A stretch of DNA of 47,901 bases, from positions 1 through 47,901 of the forward strand of contig CAKJZO010000021.1 of NCBI GenBank assembly GCA_918298275.1, written 5' to 3'. This stretch comes from Spirochaetota bacterium. Its GTDB lineage: Bacteria; Spirochaetota; Spirochaetia; Sphaerochaetales; Sphaerochaetaceae. Positions 45,388 to 47,901 of the stretch are shown piece by piece. Numbering within the stretch: the first letter of the stretch is position 1; the number at the start of each line of letters is the position of its first letter. Under the pieces are notes generated by a model. The model was not told where the DNA came from. It was given only the letters and a program-made list of their open reading frames with translations, and did not search any database. The position numbers and the translations under genes are program-made.

Positions 45388-47901
45388 ATGGTGAGAAAAA
45401 AGAAATCCATGGACGGCAACAATGCTGCTGCGCACGTAAGCTATGCATTCTCTGAAGTTGCCGCTATCTACCCCATCACACCATCAAGCCCAATGGCAGA
45501 CTTCGTCGACCAGTGGAGCGCAAATGGTCTGAAGAACATCTTCGGCACCAAGGTCAAGGTCGTCGAGATGCAGTCTGAGGCTGGTGCTGCAGGCGCTGTT
45601 CACGGATCTCTCGGTTCGGGCGCACTCACAACAACCTATACGGCATCCCAGGGACTTCTCCTGATGATCCCGAACATGTACAAGATCGCAGCCGAGCAGC
45701 TGCCGAGCGTCTTCCACGTCAGCGCACGTACCGTTTCAACTCAGGCTCTGAACATCTTCGGAGACCACAGTGACGTCATGGCATGCCGCCAGACCGGTTT
45801 TGCAATGCTCTGCGAAGGCAACGTTCAGGAAGTCATGGATCTCTCACCTGTAGCACATCTGGCAGCTCTCACCGGCAAGGTTCCTTTCATCAACTTCTTC
45901 GATGGTTTCAGAACCAGCCACGAGATCCAGAAGATCGAGGTCTGGGATTACGATGACCTCAAGGACATGTGCGACATGAAGGCTGTCGAGGAGTTCAGAA
46001 AGCACGCTCTGAATCCCGAACATCCCCACATGAGAGGAAGCCACGAGAACGGAGACATCTTCTTCCAGCACAGGGAAGCTTGCAACAAGTACTATGACGA
46101 GCTTCCTGCAGTCGTCGAGTCCTACATGGACAAGATCAACGCCAAGCTCGGTACCAACTACAAGCTCTTCAACTACTACGGAGCTCCCGATGCAGACCGC
46201 GTCCTGATTGCCATGGGTTCCATCTGTGACGTTGCAGACGAGGTCATCGACTACCTCAACGCCCACGGAGAGAAGGTCGGTATTATCAAGGTCAGGCTCT
46301 ACAGGCCGTTCGCAGCAGACAGACTCATCGCAGCTCTGCCCAAGACAGCCAAGAAGGTCGCTGTCCTCGACAGAACCAAGGAGCCCGGCGCACAGGGTGA
46401 GCCGCTCTACCTGGATGTCGTGACCGCATTCGCAAACGCAGGTCTTGATAACGTCAAGGTCATCGGCGGACGCTATGGTCTCGGATCAAAGGATACTCCT
46501 CCCGCATCTGTCTTCGCAGTATTCAACGAGCTCAAGAAAGATGCTCCGAAGCGCCAGTTCACAATCGGCATCGTCGATGATGTCACCAACCTCAGCCTCG
46601 AAGAGGACAAGAACTGCCCGAACACGGCAGCTCCGGGAACCATCGAGTGCAAGTTCTGGGGTCTCGGCGGAGACGGAACGGTCGGAGCCAACAAGAACTC
46701 CATCAAGATCATCGGAGACTACACGGACAAGTACGTTCAGGCTTACTTCCAGTATGACTCCAAGAAGACCGGCGGTGTAACGATCAGCCACCTCAGATTC
46801 GGCGATCACCCGATCAAGAGCCCGTACTACATCAACAAGGCCGACTTCGTTGCATGTCATAACCCCAGCTACGTCACAAAGGGCTTCAAGATGGTCCAGG
46901 ACGTCAAGCCGAACGGAGTTTACATGATCAACTGCCAGTGGTCGGATGAAGAGCTCAGCCACCACGTCGATGCAGCTTCCAAGCGCTACATCGCAAAGAA
47001 CAACATCCAGGTCTACACAATCGATGCCATCGACCTCGCACAGAAGATCGGAATGGGCAAGAGGACAAACACAATCCTCCAGAGCGCATTCTTCACACTG
47101 GCAAAGGTCATGCCTCAGGAAGAGGCCATCGCCCACATGAAGGAGAAGGCAACACAGTCCTATCTCAAGAAGGGTCAGGACGTTGTCGACATGAACCACA
47201 AGGCCATCGACCTCGGAGCCACAGCCTTCAAGAAGTTCAACGTTCCCGCCGACTGGGCAAATGCAAAGGACGATGCTCCTGCAGCAGCCAAAGAGGGAAG
47301 ACCCGAGCTGGTCAAGATGGTCAAGAACATCCTTGATCCCGTTGACAAGATGGACGGCGACAGCCTCCCGGTTTCCGCCTTCATGGATCACGTGGACGGT
47401 CAGTTCGAGCTCGGTGCAGCAGCATACGAGAAGAGAGGCGTTGCAGTGGCAGTTCCCAGATGGGAAGCTTCCAAGTGTATCCAGTGCAACAACTGTTCCT
47501 ATGTCTGCCCGCATGCAACGATCAGACCTTATGCTCTTACAGCAGAAGAGGCAGCTGCAATTCCCGCTGCAGCACAGGTCATGGATGTCAAGGCCGGAAA
47601 GGGCAAGGGTGTCTACAAGTTCACACTCGCCATCTCTCCGCTTGATTGTATGGGTTGTGGAGTCTGTGTCGGCGCATGTCCGGTCGGAGCTCTCACAATG
47701 GTTCCTCAGGAAGAAGAGCTTGCTCAGCAGCCGGTCTTCGACTACTGCGTGGCAAAGGTTTCCGAGAAGAAGGATATGCAGGACAACACAGTCAAGGGCA
47801 GCCAGTTCCGCCAGCCGATGCTGGAGTTCTCCGGCTCCTGCGCAGGATGTGCAGAGACTTCATATGCTCGCCTCGTGACACAGCTCTTCGGCGACAGGAT
47901 G
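45388..47901 (+). CDS. nifJ: Pyruvate:ferredoxin (flavodoxin) oxidoreductase, truncated by window end; missing from supplied ORF track
   Basis: MVRKKKSMDGNNAAAHVSYAFSEVAAIYPITPSSPMADFVDQW; 4Fe-4S motifs CIQCNNCSYVCPH and CMGCGVCVGACPV; no stop before window end. Confidence 0.97.
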   Translation, partial: MVRKKKSMDGNNAAAHVSYAFSEVAAIYPITPSSPMADFVDQWSANGLKNIFGTKVKVVEMQSEAGAAGAVHGSLGSGALTTTYTASQGLLLMIPNMYKIAAEQLPSVFHVSARTVSTQALNIFGDHSDVMACRQTGFAMLCEGNVQEVMDLSPVAHLAALTGKVPFINFFDGFRTSHEIQKIEVWDYDDLKDMCDMKAVEEFRKHALNPEHPHMRGSHENGDIFFQHREACNKYYDELPAVVESYMDKINAKLGTNYKLFNYYGAPDADRVLIAMGSICDVADEVIDYLNAHGEKVGIIKVRLYRPFAADRLIAALPKTAKKVAVLDRTKEPGAQGEPLYLDVVTAFANAGLDNVKVIGGRYGLGSKDTPPASVFAVFNELKKDAPKRQFTIGIVDDVTNLSLEEDKNCPNTAAPGTIECKFWGLGGDGTVGANKNSIKIIGDYTDKYVQAYFQYDSKKTGGVTISHLRFGDHPIKSPYYINKADFVACHNPSYVTKGFKMVQDVKPNGVYMINCQWSDEELSHHVDAASKRYIAKNNIQVYTIDAIDLAQKIGMGKRTNTILQSAFFTLAKVMPQEEAIAHMKEKATQSYLKKGQDVVDMNHKAIDLGATAFKKFNVPADWANAKDDAPAAAKEGRPELVKMVKNILDPVDKMDGDSLPVSAFMDHVDGQFELGAAAYEKRGVAVAVPRWEASKCIQCNNCSYVCPHATIRPYALTAEEAAAIPAAAQVMDVKAGKGKGVYKFTLAISPLDCMGCGVCVGACPVGALTMVPQEEELAQQPVFDYCVAKVSEKKDMQDNTVKGSQFRQPMLEFSGSCAGCAETSYARLVTQLFGDRM

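Noticed and set aside
1-47901. CRISPR arrays, rRNA or tRNA genes, IS elements, prophage
   Set aside because: No regularly spaced direct repeats, no transposase/integrase ORF and no recognisable tRNA or rRNA segment found by reading; covariance-model searches were not possible.

Overview
This window looks like a spirochaete chromosome rotated to dnaA; the taxon is inferred, roughly Sphaerochaeta/Treponema-like. It opens with dnaA-dnaN-recF-dciA(DUF721)-rpmH-rnpA-yidC-jag. Housekeeping and metabolic genes follow: PfkB kinase, pepP, lgt, S41 protease, rsmE, GH2, GT4, SDF symporter, a large GH13, pth, DUF4416, leuS, YhhN, parE/parC, RluA, gdhA, a receiver + PEP-synthase-like ATP-binding protein, and a truncated nifJ at the right edge. 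The standout region is ~24.7-31.5 kb. It is AT-richer than its surroundings and lies directly downstream of a wrecked BrnT/BrnA toxin-antitoxin locus. It holds two tandem, highly diverged copies of the same four-gene operon (A-B-C-D, A'-B'-C'-D') encoding small secreted proteins. All six intra-operon junctions are ATGA stop/start overlaps. Each copy has its own promoter behind A-tracts. Most of the proteins end in a pilin-like 'G-x-Y-x-[ST]-x-[IV]' strand, and the last protein of each copy looks two-domain. No chaperone, usher or sortase is visible nearby. I consider this the best candidate for an undescribed system, possibly a surface or periplasmic filament/adhesin. Two secondary signals stand out. 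One is an AT-rich gap between convergent genes at ~13.0-13.34 kb with two perfect DnaA boxes and five TGCACAA heptamers (candidate oriC or DnaA-titration site). The other is a recurring arrangement of -10 boxes 6-9 nt upstream of SD-less ATGs, suggesting widespread leaderless mRNAs.
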